DNA of 64,000 nt from Papilionanthe hookeriana x Papilionanthe teres (GCA_022702705.1 CM040432.1:45534540-45598539), one strand, 5' to 3'; positions 13,300 through 24,265 are shown, numbered from the stretch's first letter. A program made the numbers and translations. The notes: a model not told the origin generated them from the sequence alone.

Positions 13300-13765
13300 G
13301 GACCTATGCACGTCATGAAAGCTTGATAAATTTATGATGTAAATGGGTACAGGTTTCATACGATAACCTGGTCTGAAAAAAAATCTTTTAATTCTGGTGT
13401 TTGTGTTAAAGTAAATGATAAATCGAATGACGAGATAAACAATTATGAGATTCTCAAAAAAGTTGTTTAACTATCTTATCCTAGCTCTATTGGAAGAAAT
13501 GTATTTCTAATCAACTATGCTTAGTTTGATCATGTACCTAATCGTGGAATAAGGGTAAACCAGCCATATAATACCAAGGAAAAGAAAGTGAACATAAGGT
13601 ATGTTAAATTTGATCCTTTCATTCAAGCTTCACAGGTGAGTCAAGTTTACTATCTTTTATATCTGCACAGAGTAAGAGAAGACGTTGACTCAGTGGTTGT
13701 CATATCAAGTAAACATAGAGCCACCATTGATCATATTAAAAATAATATTGAACCTACTCTTTAAG
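13300..13765 (+). pseudogene. CACTA transposase C-terminal region, DUF4216-like
   Basis: The translation gives VNGYRFHT (from about 13338), NSGVCVKVND, then ELSY-like, RGIRVNQPYN and a FI.ASQVSQVYYL segment. This is the order and spacing of the DUF4216 domain at the C-terminus of plant CACTA (TNP2) transposases. In-frame stops occur (for example after KKVV), so it is a pseudogene. It lies on the same strand as the N-terminal fragment at 10973. Confidence 0.62.
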
Positions 13766-14282
13766 GAACTCAAATGTCAGATTCAATTTTTCCACTTGAT
13801 GTTGCTGATGGAGAGCTTAATCTATAGGATGCTAGTGGCGAACATGAAGAAATAATCTTGGTGATGGCTATGACACCGGCGATGGATTTGAGAAGAGATT
13901 TTGACTATATCCTCCAGCCACTTTTTAGACGATGTTAAGTAAGATGGGTAAGCAACTATAAATAATTAAAGCTACAGTCTCTAAGTCTATAGATTGTGCT
14001 TTACAGATTCTCATTCGACAATTTAGAACACATCCATTTCATTTACATTTAACTAGCTTGTAAGTTTCATTACACAGTCTCGTTTTTCGATTTTTTCCTA
14101 ACTTTTATGTTTTCAGTTTTAGTAGTCATACCTTGCACATTAAAATTTTAGTAGTTGTACCTTGTGTTTTCAATTTTTTACGTACTTTTTGTGTTTTAAT
14201 GTTTACTATGTAGTGTTCTATTTTTAGTTTATTGCATAGTATTTTGTTAATTGCACTAACTAATTAAATTTCTTTCTTTGTT

Positions 14283-14575
14283 GTAGACCTCGACCAGAGG
14301 TAGGGACGACAAGAGAGGTCGCTCGACTTCTACACCCACTCCACACCTTGCCCCTGCCCCCACGCCCATACCCGCCCCAGCGCCCGACCCCATACCCGCC
14401 TTTGCCCCCTCAACCGGCCGCACCCCCATCCCTATCCCCATCCCCGTCCACCCCGGTTCCTGCCCCACCCTGACCCTCACCCCGATTCCCACCTTTACCC
14501 CCACCCCGACAGTAGTGGGGTTGAGCTTGGCGGAAGCCTACACTGCATCGCCTGGTAAGAGTCGACAGACAACAA
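14283..14575 (+). pseudogene. Proline-rich exon of the second CACTA protein
   Basis: After an AG acceptor (TTGTAG, 14281-14286), one frame reads through an Arg/Asp start (STRGRDDKRGRS) and then alternating Pro/Ala, Pro/Ile and Pro/Thr repeats made of CCC/GCC/ACC codons, ending near a GTAAGA donor at 14573. The local C-richness stands out from its AT-rich surroundings. Arg-rich plus Pro-rich N-terminal exons are common in CACTA accessory proteins. The opposite-strand open frame is only a mirror of this repeat. Confidence 0.5.
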
Positions 14576-14678
14576 CTACCACATTGAGACTGTTGGTAGC
14601 ACTTAAGTTTTCATAAGATATTGATAGCAATCTTTTTATTTTTTTAATTGAATAGAAAACTAACCATTTATTGTTTTT

Positions 14679-15834
14679 AGTTTTTATCCTCTGATCCAGA
14701 CTATTCATGCCATTAGAGATATCATTCAAAGCAAGTATGACTCATCGTACTTGTTTTGGAGGGAGATCCCAATGGAAATTAAGGATCTTTGGTATCAAAA
14801 GTTTGTAGTTTTTATCATTCACAAATATCTTAAGTTATTTTTATTTATTTTTAATTCTAACATAATCCTTATAATTTTGCAGAAACAATTCTTCTGGCCC
14901 CTTGAGCACGAGGCACATAACCGACGCACTTCGAACGCATGGGCAACGATTGCCTGTGAGACATGTTCGGCGATATTCAACAGTGTACCTTGTGGCTCAG
15001 AGAGGATGTTTTTTCCATGCTACTCATGCCCTAGATTACCCAAAATAACATAAGAAGAGAGAGCAAGCAAAGCAGAATAGGTGGTCAGACTGTGGAGGCA
15101 TGGGGCCCTCCAAGCACACTTGTGGGGCGCTCCCACATACATAATACATATGGAGGCTTATAAGATTTCATTACAGATTTAATTTTTTCTATAGATTAAA
15201 TATATATTCTAACTATTTTGCTATAGGGACAGACTGTGGCAATGAGATAAGAGCCGTCGACTATCGATGTACATAAGTGCACCCCTAGGAAGCTGTATGA
15301 CTAGTCTTAGATTGATGGCAGATCCCGTGCGACCCAGTAATTTGTGAGCTAAGCTACTTTAATGTTAATGCATGCTAGCTCTAACTTCAAGTAACTATTT
15401 TTTTTTTCAGGAGAGATTCCAGTACCTGAAGAGGAGCCAACCCAAGCATCAGGGGGGGGGGGGTTATTATGATCTGCCATCATGATATTTCCGAGTACGA
15501 CCAGTTGAGGGAGGCTAAAAGAGGAAAGAAGAAGAGTTAAGTCTATTGGCTCGGGGCACAAACATTTGCCTATGACGCTCACCCCTCCACCAGTGCATCT
15601 GCATCTTCTACCTCTACAACATATAACTAGGTTTCCATTTGTGTTGTCACATTTGCTGCCGAGATGGAGGCCCGCTTCACTCAGATGAGTTCGAAGCTGG
15701 AGGCAAACATGGAAACCAAGCTGAAGATCGAGTTAGATTTATTCCAACGGCAAATAAGGCAGCTTGGCAAGGCAGTATTAGAGGTGGAAGAAGAGGAGGA
15801 TGATGAGGATGAGAAGACAGAGGAAGAGGATTAA
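14679..15834 (+). pseudogene. Transposase_24-type CACTA protein (D2)
   Basis: An exon at about 14679-14801 reads I..IHAIRDIIQSKYDSSYLFW, then MEIKDLWYQ. A probable intron runs from about 14802 to 14881 (ends TTTTGCAG), followed by KQFFWPLEHEA.NRRTSNAW, the usual W..F...F.W block of this family. Further on come GGMGPSKHTCGALPHT, a TPRKLYD...DGRS block near 15285-15325, and a coiled-coil-like tail (MEARFTQMSSKLEANMETK) ending in an acidic run and TAA at about 15832. Stops interrupt the middle, and a run of 12 G (15452-15463) lies in the coding region. Confidence 0.6.
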
Positions 15835-16610
15835 CGAGAAATTTTCTCTTTTTTATGACTATGTTGTACATTTGAGCAGATATTTTTTCTGTGAATAGTG
15901 TTGTTTTTTTATTAGATTAAATATATTTTGTTTATATAGTTATTTGATTGGATAATCTACCGTTCGAATGTTATTTTAGTTCATTAAATGCTTAATGATA
16001 AAATAAATATTGTGATTGTATGTGGGGTGCTATAAATACAAAAGGGGGAATTTATTTATTTATGTATTGCTAATGCAATAGATTTATGATGGTTTACTAG
16101 CATTTTGGTGACTACTTTTTACATATTTGTGGCCATAACCGACAACTAGCAGATGAATTTATTCACTGACGTATCATCTACACCAACTATGTCTTAAGCA
16201 ACGGTCTCGATACTTTTTCTAACAGTTTTTTTGTCAATTATTAAAACCGACTCATCATCGACACCGAACCGACAGTGAACCTCAATTAAAAAAAGCGACT
16301 AACATGACATTTTTTTGAAGTTGAAGCTCTCGCTATTTGTTGAGTGAACTATCGTCGATTATACGAATCAAGGAAAATTGACGCTTTGGAATTACTCAAA
16401 AAATCAATGATAAAATGTTGTGTGTTATATGTCAGTAAGTTTATGCGGTCAAAATATTAATCAGTTTAAAAATTATCAACAAGCATTTTAGTTACGATCT
16501 TAAAACAGTTAATGAGATATCAGAGATGTAGGAACCGGCAGTATTTCATTAGATAATTGATGAAACGTGGCTGCAAAAAATTAGCATTATTCTTGTAATG
16601 ATTCAAAATG
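15835..16610 (+). repeat. 3' tail of CACTA D2, subterminal repeats
   Basis: This non-coding tail holds repeated ACCGAC/ACACCGA/ACCAAC motifs between 16139 and 16290. It corresponds in position and partly in sequence to 9819-10560 behind D1. Subterminal motif clusters of this kind bind the element's own proteins in well-studied CACTA elements. Here the role is inferred from position only. Confidence 0.4.
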
Positions 16611-18319
16611 TGATTATGAAAGCATCCAAATAAAAATATGCAAATATGATTGTGTAATGTGGAGGAAACACTTCAAGACTTCGTTATCATAAATTTATAA
16701 TATCCCCATAAATCGTGAGAGTAGCAATTTATTTTTTTTCAGGCTATAAGAAAAATATCCTCATAAATCCTAAGATTTCATAAACTACTAAACTGCAGAC
16801 TAACATACTACTACAACACAACAAACATAAAAACTAACTACTAAACAAGCAAATATAACTAAACCTCAACAACACTTTCAATTCTGCAATGAATAACCGA
16901 GAAGACATAGATATATCACCCCGAGGTAAAGATTCAAGTGTACTAAATTCAGAACAACAAAGTTGTAACCTCATATGCCATCAAAAGCCTAATAACCTAG
17001 GGAAAGGAAAAAATCTGATCAAAGCAAAGGCAAAAACAATCAGGGCAAGCCGTAAAACAATTATAGAAATGAACAAATCAATTAGGCAAGGCATAAACTA
17101 ATCAGACTATCAAAAATGATATTAGGAGTGTGCAAAAATACTAGCACAAAACTTAGGATAAAAAATAATGATAATGTTTTTAGCTAATTAGAAAAAACTT
17201 AAATAAAAAATTAAAGACTACATTTAAAGCTTTCGTTATAACAAATATCACAAACTTCAAAACAAGTGGCAACTTTCAAGTGTCAATCGGGCATTGCAAA
17301 ACCCAAGCATGAAATATTGAAGAAGAAAATGAAATCCAGATCCCTAGGTTAGTGACCATATGCCACTAAAGCTAGAAAACGATGACACAAGCCAACAAAC
17401 ATTCATTCTTAGTGTATTTAAACTTATTCCTAAATCTAAAATTAATGTAAACGTAAAAATCCTTATAGAACTGATGATTCAAGACTTGGAGAAGACTTAA
17501 TTCTATGAGAAATTCATATACTAATTTAATGCTTTGAAAGAACCGAACCGAAGGAATTGTCAAGAAGGATAAAAAAGAGAATGGGAATGTTAGGAATAAG
17601 ATGAAGAGTTGGGATGAAAACTCGAAGAGAGACCGCGAGAAGAAAATAAAATTGTAGACAATGATTAATGCAATTAGGCAAGCTGCAAGCTTCAAGTCTC
17701 ATGCTGCATTTTACACTTTTCATTCAGAGGATCACTGCCATCCATAATTAATTTAAGGGAATATTGATGTCACCGCATGGTTCGTAACTTTGCATTGAAG
17801 ATTCAAAGTATCAAACTGATTGCTCAGTTAACAAAAATTGAGTAACAAATCAGTGTTTCAATTGATTTTGAGCTTATTTGATTTGAACTTAGGACAACTC
17901 GAAATTTGATAAAAAAATGATTGATCTAAATAGCATTTGGCTCATAGCTTACCTCAAATCACTCCATTTGATTCAAAATTGATCTGATTTTTAGCAATCT
18001 TTCATTTTTTATCAAAACTAATAGTCCAAGTACTGACTAGTGTTTTTTGAGAGAAACAAAGAAAGAAAAGAAAAAAAAGGAAAGGAACCCCAGTAGAGCG
18101 AATACCATCGAAAGGTACTCATCCTTAGATATTTTTGATATTTTTATAAGATTAAATATTTAACAAAAAATCATGGAAAAGACTTTCTACTTTAAGTAAT
18201 AATTATGTTCTATGAGACAAGAATTTGTTAAAAAATAGTTGGTTTTGATTTATACTAATTATATCATAATTTTAAAGTTTATCTGGATTAAGTATTAAAA
18301 TTTTATTTCTAATAGTGTA
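16611..18319. other. Unassigned AT-rich sequence
   Basis: I see no recognisable gene, RNA or repeat. Open stretches at 16889-17101 (+) and 17372-17723 (-) have no family features, signal or splice context that would support a gene. Confidence 0.4.
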
Positions 18320-20100
18320 GTTCTCACTAGCACCTAGAGTTTCGTAACACACACAAAAATAAAATAGAGTATTGATCAATATATTAAATTACAACAATAA
18401 TAACAATAAACACAACAAAGCCTTAATCCCACTAAGTGGGTGAGCTACGTGAAACCTTTTTCTCCATTGCATCCTATCAAATTTTCATTTAATTCTAAAA
18501 AATTAAGATCATTTTTATACAATAAGCCCAAGTCTTCCTAGGTCTACCTTTGTCTTTCTTAACATAAGTCAAATCTAAAACGTTTACTCTCCTAATCAGA
18601 TCATCTGATGATCGACGTTTAATGTGAACAAACCATCTGAGGTGAATCTCTCTAATTTTGTCCTCCACCGGAGCTACTCCAACTCTATCATAGATATATT
18701 CATTTCACATTTTGTCCCTAAGTATAAAACCACTCATCCACCAAATCAATAAAAATCAAATGTAGATCATCTTTATTATCTCCGTACTTCTCCATCAAAC
18801 ATCTCAATAAATGTATAACATCCATAGTAGACTTGCCAGGCATAAATCCAAATTGATTATGAGAAATCCTAGTAAACGTCTTAACCTATGTTTAATTACC
18901 CACTCCCATAATTTTAAAGTATGACACATCAATTTAATTCCTCTATATTTTGCACACTCTGGTGTATCCCCTTTATTCTTAAAAATGGGGACCAAAATAC
19001 TCTTCCTCCAATCCTCAAGAATCTTTTTAGTTTTTAAAATAATATTAAAGAGTATAGTAAGACAAGATTATTAAAATAACTCCCCCACCTATGTTGTATG
19101 TCTTTTTCTAAGAAAAATACCTTTTAATTTTCTTCTTTAATACACTTTACTTGAGTTAAATATTTACTTTTTTTTTCTCTTTGAATGGCTAGTTTATAAA
19201 TTTATTATTTGGGTCCCTTTTTAATTTCTAATATATTATAAAGTTCACTAAAAGCAGAATTTTTAGCGTTAATGATTACTATTTTAGACTCCTTGCGGGT
19301 AGTTTGATATATTTCTCAGTTCTCTAAGCTTTTATATTTAAACCAATTTTTATAACATTTCTTATGTTTTATTTTTTCTCGCAGATTATTCTTCCACCAC
19401 CAACAAGTTTTATTTATAGAAACTTTTTCTTTTGATTCTCTAAGTAAATCATATGCCACTTGTTTAATAGTATTTGTTACTTTTTTCCACATAACATTTG
19501 CTTTTTCATGAACATCCCAAATTTTAAAATCTTGAATTTTACTCATAAAAATAATTTTATTTGTGTCTTTTAGGTACCCTCATCTAATTCTACGATGATG
19601 AATCATAATATTCTTTATTTTAAAACACTTCATCTTAAAATCTAGAACTAATAATTGATGTAGGATACTTAAAATCCTCACTTATAATGATCTTACAATC
19701 TTTACAAACTCGACGATCTCTTCGTCTCATAAGAAAATAATCAATTTGTGTTTTATTAGACCCATTCTTATAAGTAATAAGATGCTCATCTCTTTTATTG
19801 AATCATGTATTAGGAATAATCAAATCATACACTAAAGCAAAATCAAATATGGCTCTACCTTCTTCATTAATCACTCCATAATCGTAGCCAGCATGAATAT
19901 TTCTGAAATATCCTACTACTCTACCGACATGTCCATTTAAATCTGCTCCAATAAAAATTCTTTCTTCAAAAGGTATCAAACGTATTAAGTCTTCTAGATC
20001 ATTCCAGAATTTATCTTTAGAGCCTATATCTAAACCTACTTGAGGTGCATAAGCACTTATAAAATTAAAAATCTTAATATCAATAATAATCTTAAGTGCT
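18320..20100 (-). mobile_element. RTE-type LINE, 5'-truncated
   Basis: Read on the minus strand it carries an endonuclease part (about 20090-19560), a reverse transcriptase remnant (about 19000-18720), the conserved C-terminal block VGVAPVEDKIREIHLRWF (about 18690-18630), and a 3' end with the plant RTE signature around AAGTGGGTGAGCTACGTGAA. It finishes in a (TTG/TTATTG)n-type tail at 18390-18420. The 5' end is missing, as usual for LINEs. I could not identify the target duplication. Confidence 0.78.
18440..20092 (-). pseudogene. LINE endonuclease / reverse transcriptase remnant
   Basis: The endonuclease part reads ISAYAPQVGLD, then FIGADLNGHVGRV and NKTQIDYFLMRRRDRR. These match the apurinic-endonuclease fold of LINEs; the Asp-Leu-Asn of ADLN stands where Asp-Phe-Asn is usual. 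The RT part reads PIFKNKGDTPECAKYRGIKL, KLWEWVIKHRL and KSTMDVIHLLRCLMEKYGD. The RT catalytic block is missing and stops occur. The C-terminal LRWF.H..RR block is preserved. The protein would have nicked target DNA and copied the LINE RNA; this copy cannot. Confidence 0.72.
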
Positions 20101-21819
20101 ATAATTCAATCTCAAATTCTATTAATTTTTACAACACTACATTAAATTAAATTAATATGAAAAATTAATTAGACAATTAATAATGATTAGCAATCTTGTA
20201 TTTTATAAATCAGTCTATTTAGAGACATTTACGACCTCATTTGTTAAATGTTGTTAATTTATAATTTGAGGATAGTGGTATCTCTTTCTTATGAATTATA
20301 AAGGGTTACCTTAAAAATTGAGTACGCTCACAGTTATTCTTTCAATCTTAAGGATAAATCGGAGACCAACTAGGTCACTTCAAAATCTAAGAGATTTTAT
20401 AGAATAGGTTATGTACATAACTAGGTTAGGGAGCTCCAATGGAGCCCACCTAAACTGATCATTTTTAAACTTAGTCTTTTTTCATTAGCCAAGGAAAAAG
20501 TCATTTGGAACCCACCTAAAAGAAACAATGAGGAGGATCCTAGGAAAAAAAAAATCATAATAGTTTCATTTAAAAACGAAGTCAATAAAACCTGTAAAAA
20601 AAGATTACTCTATTGATTCATTATTTATCATAGTCTCATTAGATTCTTTTTAGCAATCTATTATAGCCCAACACAAAAAGAATGGTTGTTTTTCTTCATC
20701 ATTTAAAAGAACACAAAAATGAATAAAATAAAAAATTAAAGATCAGATGAAATTTATTGGAAACCCTTACAATGAACTCAAACATTAATATTTCTAAATT
20801 TGAGCTGATGATGTGATCACCATACGTCGATAGATAAAGCCTAATTATGATCAAAGAAAAATTTAAGATTGAAATCAAAATTTTTAAACATCAATTGGAT
20901 TTAAGATTCATTCTCTCTTTTTTTCAACTTCTCAAAAGTTATATGAGAATTAAATAATTGAATTACAAATATAGATTAATTTGGTTAGGTTAACCAAGTT
21001 CATCAAAGAAATTATAACATGCCTAAAGGACTCCAATCAACTAAGATTGGTTATGGTTAACAAGCATTAAATTTAACCTTTCATGACTCTCAATATATAT
21101 CAAACTATTAAACTTGCTATTAAACAAAAACTTACTTTGGCTATTAATTAGGAGATCATAACTATTTGGCTAAGGGTACTCATCAAATTGATTAAGTGGT
21201 TTTAGTCATTATAACTCATTAACATATTTTTTCGGAGGAACTTAGCTTAGGAAATTGCCTTAAATCATGGCAACTTTAATACTTTTTGCTTCTTTGTTTG
21301 TACTAAACAAAACTCATCCTTTATGCACTTAGTTATAATAAGAATCCCTTATGTATTTTTATTTCGTATCATGCAGCCCTTCTTATGCCACCTTTATTTG
21401 ATCTATATTTATAAATACATAGTCAAAAATCAGGAAAAACATAAGTTCATCTTTCAATCTGGTTAAAATTCCCATCATTGAATATACTCGATAATTCTAG
21501 TCTAATTAAATCTTTTAATAGCACCTATTTTTCAATCTTTCTTAAGCTCATTTTATTTTCATAATATGATTTAGTTGCCGCCCACCACCAATCCAACAAC
21601 TTCCTTCCTATTATGCAATCATATATGATGCAATTATAAGCATATTTTAAGTCTCATAAAGAAAATAATCATTATAGATAATATAGGAGAAATAATTTCT
21701 TATTATTCACATTATGCACAAATTTAAAGACATGCTGTTGCAACAACTCTCCTAGCATTCATCTGCTTGATCCTATTTTTTCCTTTTCTTTTTCTCTTCA
21801 TATTTTGACTTTTTAATCT
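20101..21819. other. Intergenic, downstream of the MYB gene
   Basis: AT-rich sequence with no recognisable gene. On the minus strand an AATAAA-type hexamer occurs at about 21553-21558, some 265 nt after the MYB stop, and could serve for polyadenylation; no nearer canonical hexamer was seen. Confidence 0.4.
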
Positions 21820-23028
21820 TCATATAAACTCACTAATATCGAAAAACTCAGGAATCTGGTAATCGAGGAAGCTGCTGTGGAAGCTTTCCTTCTCATCATC
21901 TGAACTGTTGTTGATGATCACAGAATAATTGTTCAGACTCTCGCTTGAAACAGGCGTCGATAATACTGATTCAAGATCGCTGCATAAGCTTTGATCGTTA
22001 GGGAATTGGACATTGGATGCCACATATAACAAACTAGACTTTGTTTGGTCCATTTCCTTATGTCTTTGATCATTATTAGTATTCACCAAATTTTCACGTA
22101 GATAGCATGAGCTTGCTTCGTTGTATTGCCACTGATTTGCAGTACTGAACTGAACTTCATTATCAGGTAAAGGTGACGGAAGCTGTTGCGGTATCGTTTG
22201 GAGAGTAGTAGGCTGTGATTCTTGGGATTGGGACTGCAGGAGATTGGAGACAATCCTCAAGAACTCGGTGTTTAGGTGAGGTTTGATGTCAAGCAAGTTT
22301 AAGGCATCGAGCGGAGGTGGTTGGTTGAAGAACAACGTGTTAAGAAGGGAAGAGAGGTTGAGGAGATCGAGCCGGGGTCTGTGCGTCACTGGGTCGATTC
22401 CCGAACGAAGAAGCCTCTTTCTGATATGGGTGTTCCAGTAATTCTTGATTTCATTGTCTGTCCTTCCAGGCAAGCGCGCAGCGATAGCTGACCATCTGAT
22501 AAGTTAGCCAAAAAACATCCGTTAACTTGCTAGAAACATGAAAATAAATGCATGATACATTTATATACTGGCAGGTGTCGGCCTTACGTGTTGCCCAATA
22601 TACTGTGAAGTTGGATGATGGTCTCCTCCTCTTCAAAAGAGAACCTTCCTCTCTTTATATCTGGTCGAAGATAGTTAGTCCATCGGAGCCTGCAGCTCTT
22701 TCCACATCGCGCCAGACCTGTATATTGAAATGTTATGATTAGATTACTCAAACCAGGTTAATTACAGGCTTTGTAATCTCAAATCTCTCTCTCTCTCTCT
22801 CGGAGAGAGAAAGAACTGTAACTTCCTTAGTTAATCCGCAACAAATTAAGAAATATAGCATGAAATTTGGGTGATTTCTTAACAGAAAAACATACCTGCA
22901 TTCTTGGGAAGGGTTCTCCAGGTGCCATGGCCATGCTTCTGAATATAGTCGATGAGCTTTTGGTCCTCTTCTGGTGTCCAAGGACCTTTCTTTAAACCAT
23001 TCTTCTCGCAGCAAGGAGTTCTCCCCAT
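21820..23028 (-). CDS. R2R3-MYB transcription factor, MYB41/49/74/102-like (3 exons)
   Basis: Exons on the minus strand are 23028-22896 (133 nt), 22717-22588 (130 nt) and 22495-21820 (676 nt). Introns of 178 and 92 nt have GT...AG ends (GCAG|GTATG, ATACAG|GT; ACAC|GTAAGG, ATCAG|A). The 133/130-nt sizes are the classic R2R3-MYB pattern. The product is 312 residues. R2 has Trp17, Trp37 and Trp57; R3 has Phe70, Trp89 and Trp108. R3 lacks the bHLH-binding signature. After R3 come KRLLRSGIDPVTHRPRLDLL and a Gln/Ser/Asn-rich region; the tail is DDEKESF...YQIPEFFDISEFI, the acidic motif of subgroup 11 (AtMYB41/49/74/102). Known members are nuclear activators in ABA, osmotic and wound responses and cuticle/suberin formation; here that is inference. 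Residue 88 is Thr where Lys is usual (GNKWS). No frameshift or stop. It is the only intact host gene seen. Subgroup is fairly sure; one-to-one orthology is not. Confidence 0.95.
22784..22810. repeat. CT/GA microsatellite with inverted arms in MYB intron 1
   Basis: A (TC)n run at 22784-22801 is followed at once by CGGAGAGAGA, so the two arms could pair as a short hairpin in the intron. It lies about 85-110 nt from the intron donor at 22895 and does not touch the splice sites. Confidence 0.8.
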
Positions 23029-23087
23029 TTATCTAGATTTAGGCTTCGGTTTTCGAGCTTTCAGAGACGGATGAACAATTGTGAGCT

Positions 23088-23107
23088 AGAGAGAGAGAGA
23101 GAGAGAG
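23088..23107. repeat. (CT)10 tract in the presumed MYB 5' leader
   Basis: On the gene's strand this is a CT-repeat 60-80 nt upstream of the ATG. CT-rich stretches near the transcription start are common in plant promoters and leaders. Slippage would alter leader length. Confidence 0.75.
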
Positions 23108-23169
23108 GTTTGCAGGAGGTTGAAGAGCAAACTGAGGTGGAATGGAAAGAGGTACAATGAATATGGTCA

Positions 23170-23175
23170 TATATA
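23170..23175 (-). promoter_or_regulatory. TATA-like box for the MYB gene
   Basis: TATATA on the minus strand lies 142 nt upstream of the ATG. A start about 30 nt downstream would give a leader of about 110 nt containing the CT tract. This is a simple motif in AT-rich DNA, so the support is positional only. Confidence 0.4.
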
Positions 23176-23245
23176 ACTACAGTTAGAAGAGAAAAAGAAG
23201 GAAGTCAGAAGGAGTTGGTTCAATTCATTGCTCATCAATGAAGCA

Positions 23246-23252
23246 ACGTGGC
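23246..23252. promoter_or_regulatory. ABRE-like core ACGTGGC upstream of MYB
   Basis: ACGTGGC, the core recognised by ABA-responsive bZIP factors, occurs about 220 nt upstream of the ATG and overlaps a CCAAT at 23252-23256. An ABA element would suit a subgroup 11 MYB. A single site carries limited weight, since most functional ABREs act with a second element. Confidence 0.35.
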
Positions 23253-23627
23253 CAATCTTTCGTGGTTACAAAGTCTAAACTATGTTCTTAAGCTCCAAAT
23301 ATTCAATGGCCGAAGGGCTAAAATAAGGTTGTGGAGGGCGCGGCACTCAGATGAAAGCAGGCATACGTTTTCCCACTGCGTTGGAGTTGACCGAGTGGTG
23401 CCACGCAGCCATAGAATGACGATGGTGATGCGATTGTTTGTGGGGGCCAGCATAGGACAAAAATGATTTTCTCACATTTTTTTTCATTATTATGCGTTGA
23501 AGAATTGGAGTAAATATATACTCTTAAAGATGATAGTAGTAAATTAAATAAATTCTCATCCATTTTAGAAGATCATATCAAAGTTTATTTTGAACCAACT
23601 TTACCGACCAACCTTATAATTATGAGA

Positions 23628-23628
<1 letters not shown>
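23253..23628. other. MYB upstream region, no gene seen
   Basis: No coding region is supported. A W-box-like TTGACC is at 23387-23392. The short open frames here look like chance. Confidence 0.35.

Positions 23629-23688
<60 letters not shown>
23629..23688. repeat. (TA)30 microsatellite
   Basis: Sixty bases of perfect TA repeat about 600 bp upstream of the MYB start. The minus-strand open frame through it (YIYIYI) is an artefact of the repeat. Confidence 0.97.
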
Positions 23689-23690
<2 letters not shown>

Positions 23691-24010
23691 CTGGATTGAG
23701 AAAAAGAGGAATTCAAGGGAAGAACGAAAATCAGTTCTTAACTTCTTACGCAAGAACAAGAAGTGGAAGAAAACTTCTTGGGTTCTTTCATACATCTACA
23801 AAATATGATTGCCTGTATAAATATATATTAAAAGAAAATCGATATTCGGCGGAGGCCCAAAAATCGATTTCTCATGTGCTTGAGCCCCATGATGAGAACC
23901 CATGCTATGCGCATAAAATTCGAGAGCCCCCGCACCACAGAGGGATCGCACCATTGACTTGAAGGGACTTGCAGTGACCCCGCCACCAATAGGCCAAGGC
24001 CAAGCCTAAG

Positions 24011-24186
24011 AGTGCGAGAGCCTTGGCTCATTGGTTGAGGCTTTTGGCGTAAGTCCCTCAGGTCAGAGGTTCAAATCCCACCTATTACGGGAGGATTTGA
24101 ATAACACACAGGACTGAAATGGGGGTATGCTCCTCGTCAGTTCAACCTATAGGGGTTTGATCGGCGGTGTCCGACTGTCGATCAAA

Positions 24187-24188
<2 letters not shown>
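24011..24188 (+). mobile_element. tRNA-derived SINE ending in a (TA)n tract
   Basis: An A-box-like TGGCTCATTGG (24024-24034) and a B-box-like GGTTCAAATCC (24068-24078) are spaced 44 bp start to start, as in a Pol III internal promoter. A tRNA-unrelated body follows (around TTCAACCTATAGGGGTTTGATC) and the unit runs straight into (TA)38. There is no complete tRNA cloverleaf. Upstream sequence (23700-24010) shows nothing else recognisable. The 5' end is set from the A box only. Confidence 0.62.

Positions 24189-24264
<76 letters not shown>
24189..24264. repeat. (TA)38 microsatellite
   Basis: Seventy-six bases of perfect TA repeat between the SINE body and the left edge of the G1 retrotransposon fragment. 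It may have grown from the SINE tail. Confidence 0.97.

Positions 24265-24265
<1 letters not shown>

Larger units (their letters stand above)
10561..16610 (+). mobile_element. CACTA (En/Spm) copy D2, internally decayed
   Basis: The plus-strand order is an N-terminal Transpos_assoc-like fragment (10973-11500), a DUF4216-like fragment (13300-13765), a proline-rich exon (14283-14575), Transposase_24-like exons (14679-15834), and a 3' tail with scattered ACCGAC/GTCGGT-like motifs (16080-16450). This is the usual order of plant CACTA genes. The catalytic Transposase_21 region between 11500 and 13260 is not recognisable. A weak right terminus candidate is TTCTTGTAATG near 16593; the left end is not resolved. 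Confidence 0.6.

Noticed and set aside
14256..14504. Minus-strand Gly-rich open frame (MGVKVGIGVRVRVG...)
   Set aside because: It mirrors the plus-strand proline-rich exon; the plus frame has splice-like ends and sits in order with other CACTA exons.
17372..17723. Two overlapping minus-strand hydrophobic open frames, possible membrane protein
   Set aside because: Overlapping frames in AT-rich intergenic DNA with no splice or family support; likely chance.
22748..23014. 88-codon open frame overlapping MYB exon 1 on the same strand
   Set aside because: It is a shifted frame of exon 1 and intron 1; the real frame starts at 23028 and gives the conserved MYB R2 sequence.
23601..23795. Open frame with a YIYIYI repeat
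   Set aside because: It is a read-through of the (TA)30 microsatellite.
24020..24095. A tRNA gene
   Set aside because: A- and B-box-like motifs exist, but no complete cloverleaf or acceptor stem could be drawn; a SINE fits better.
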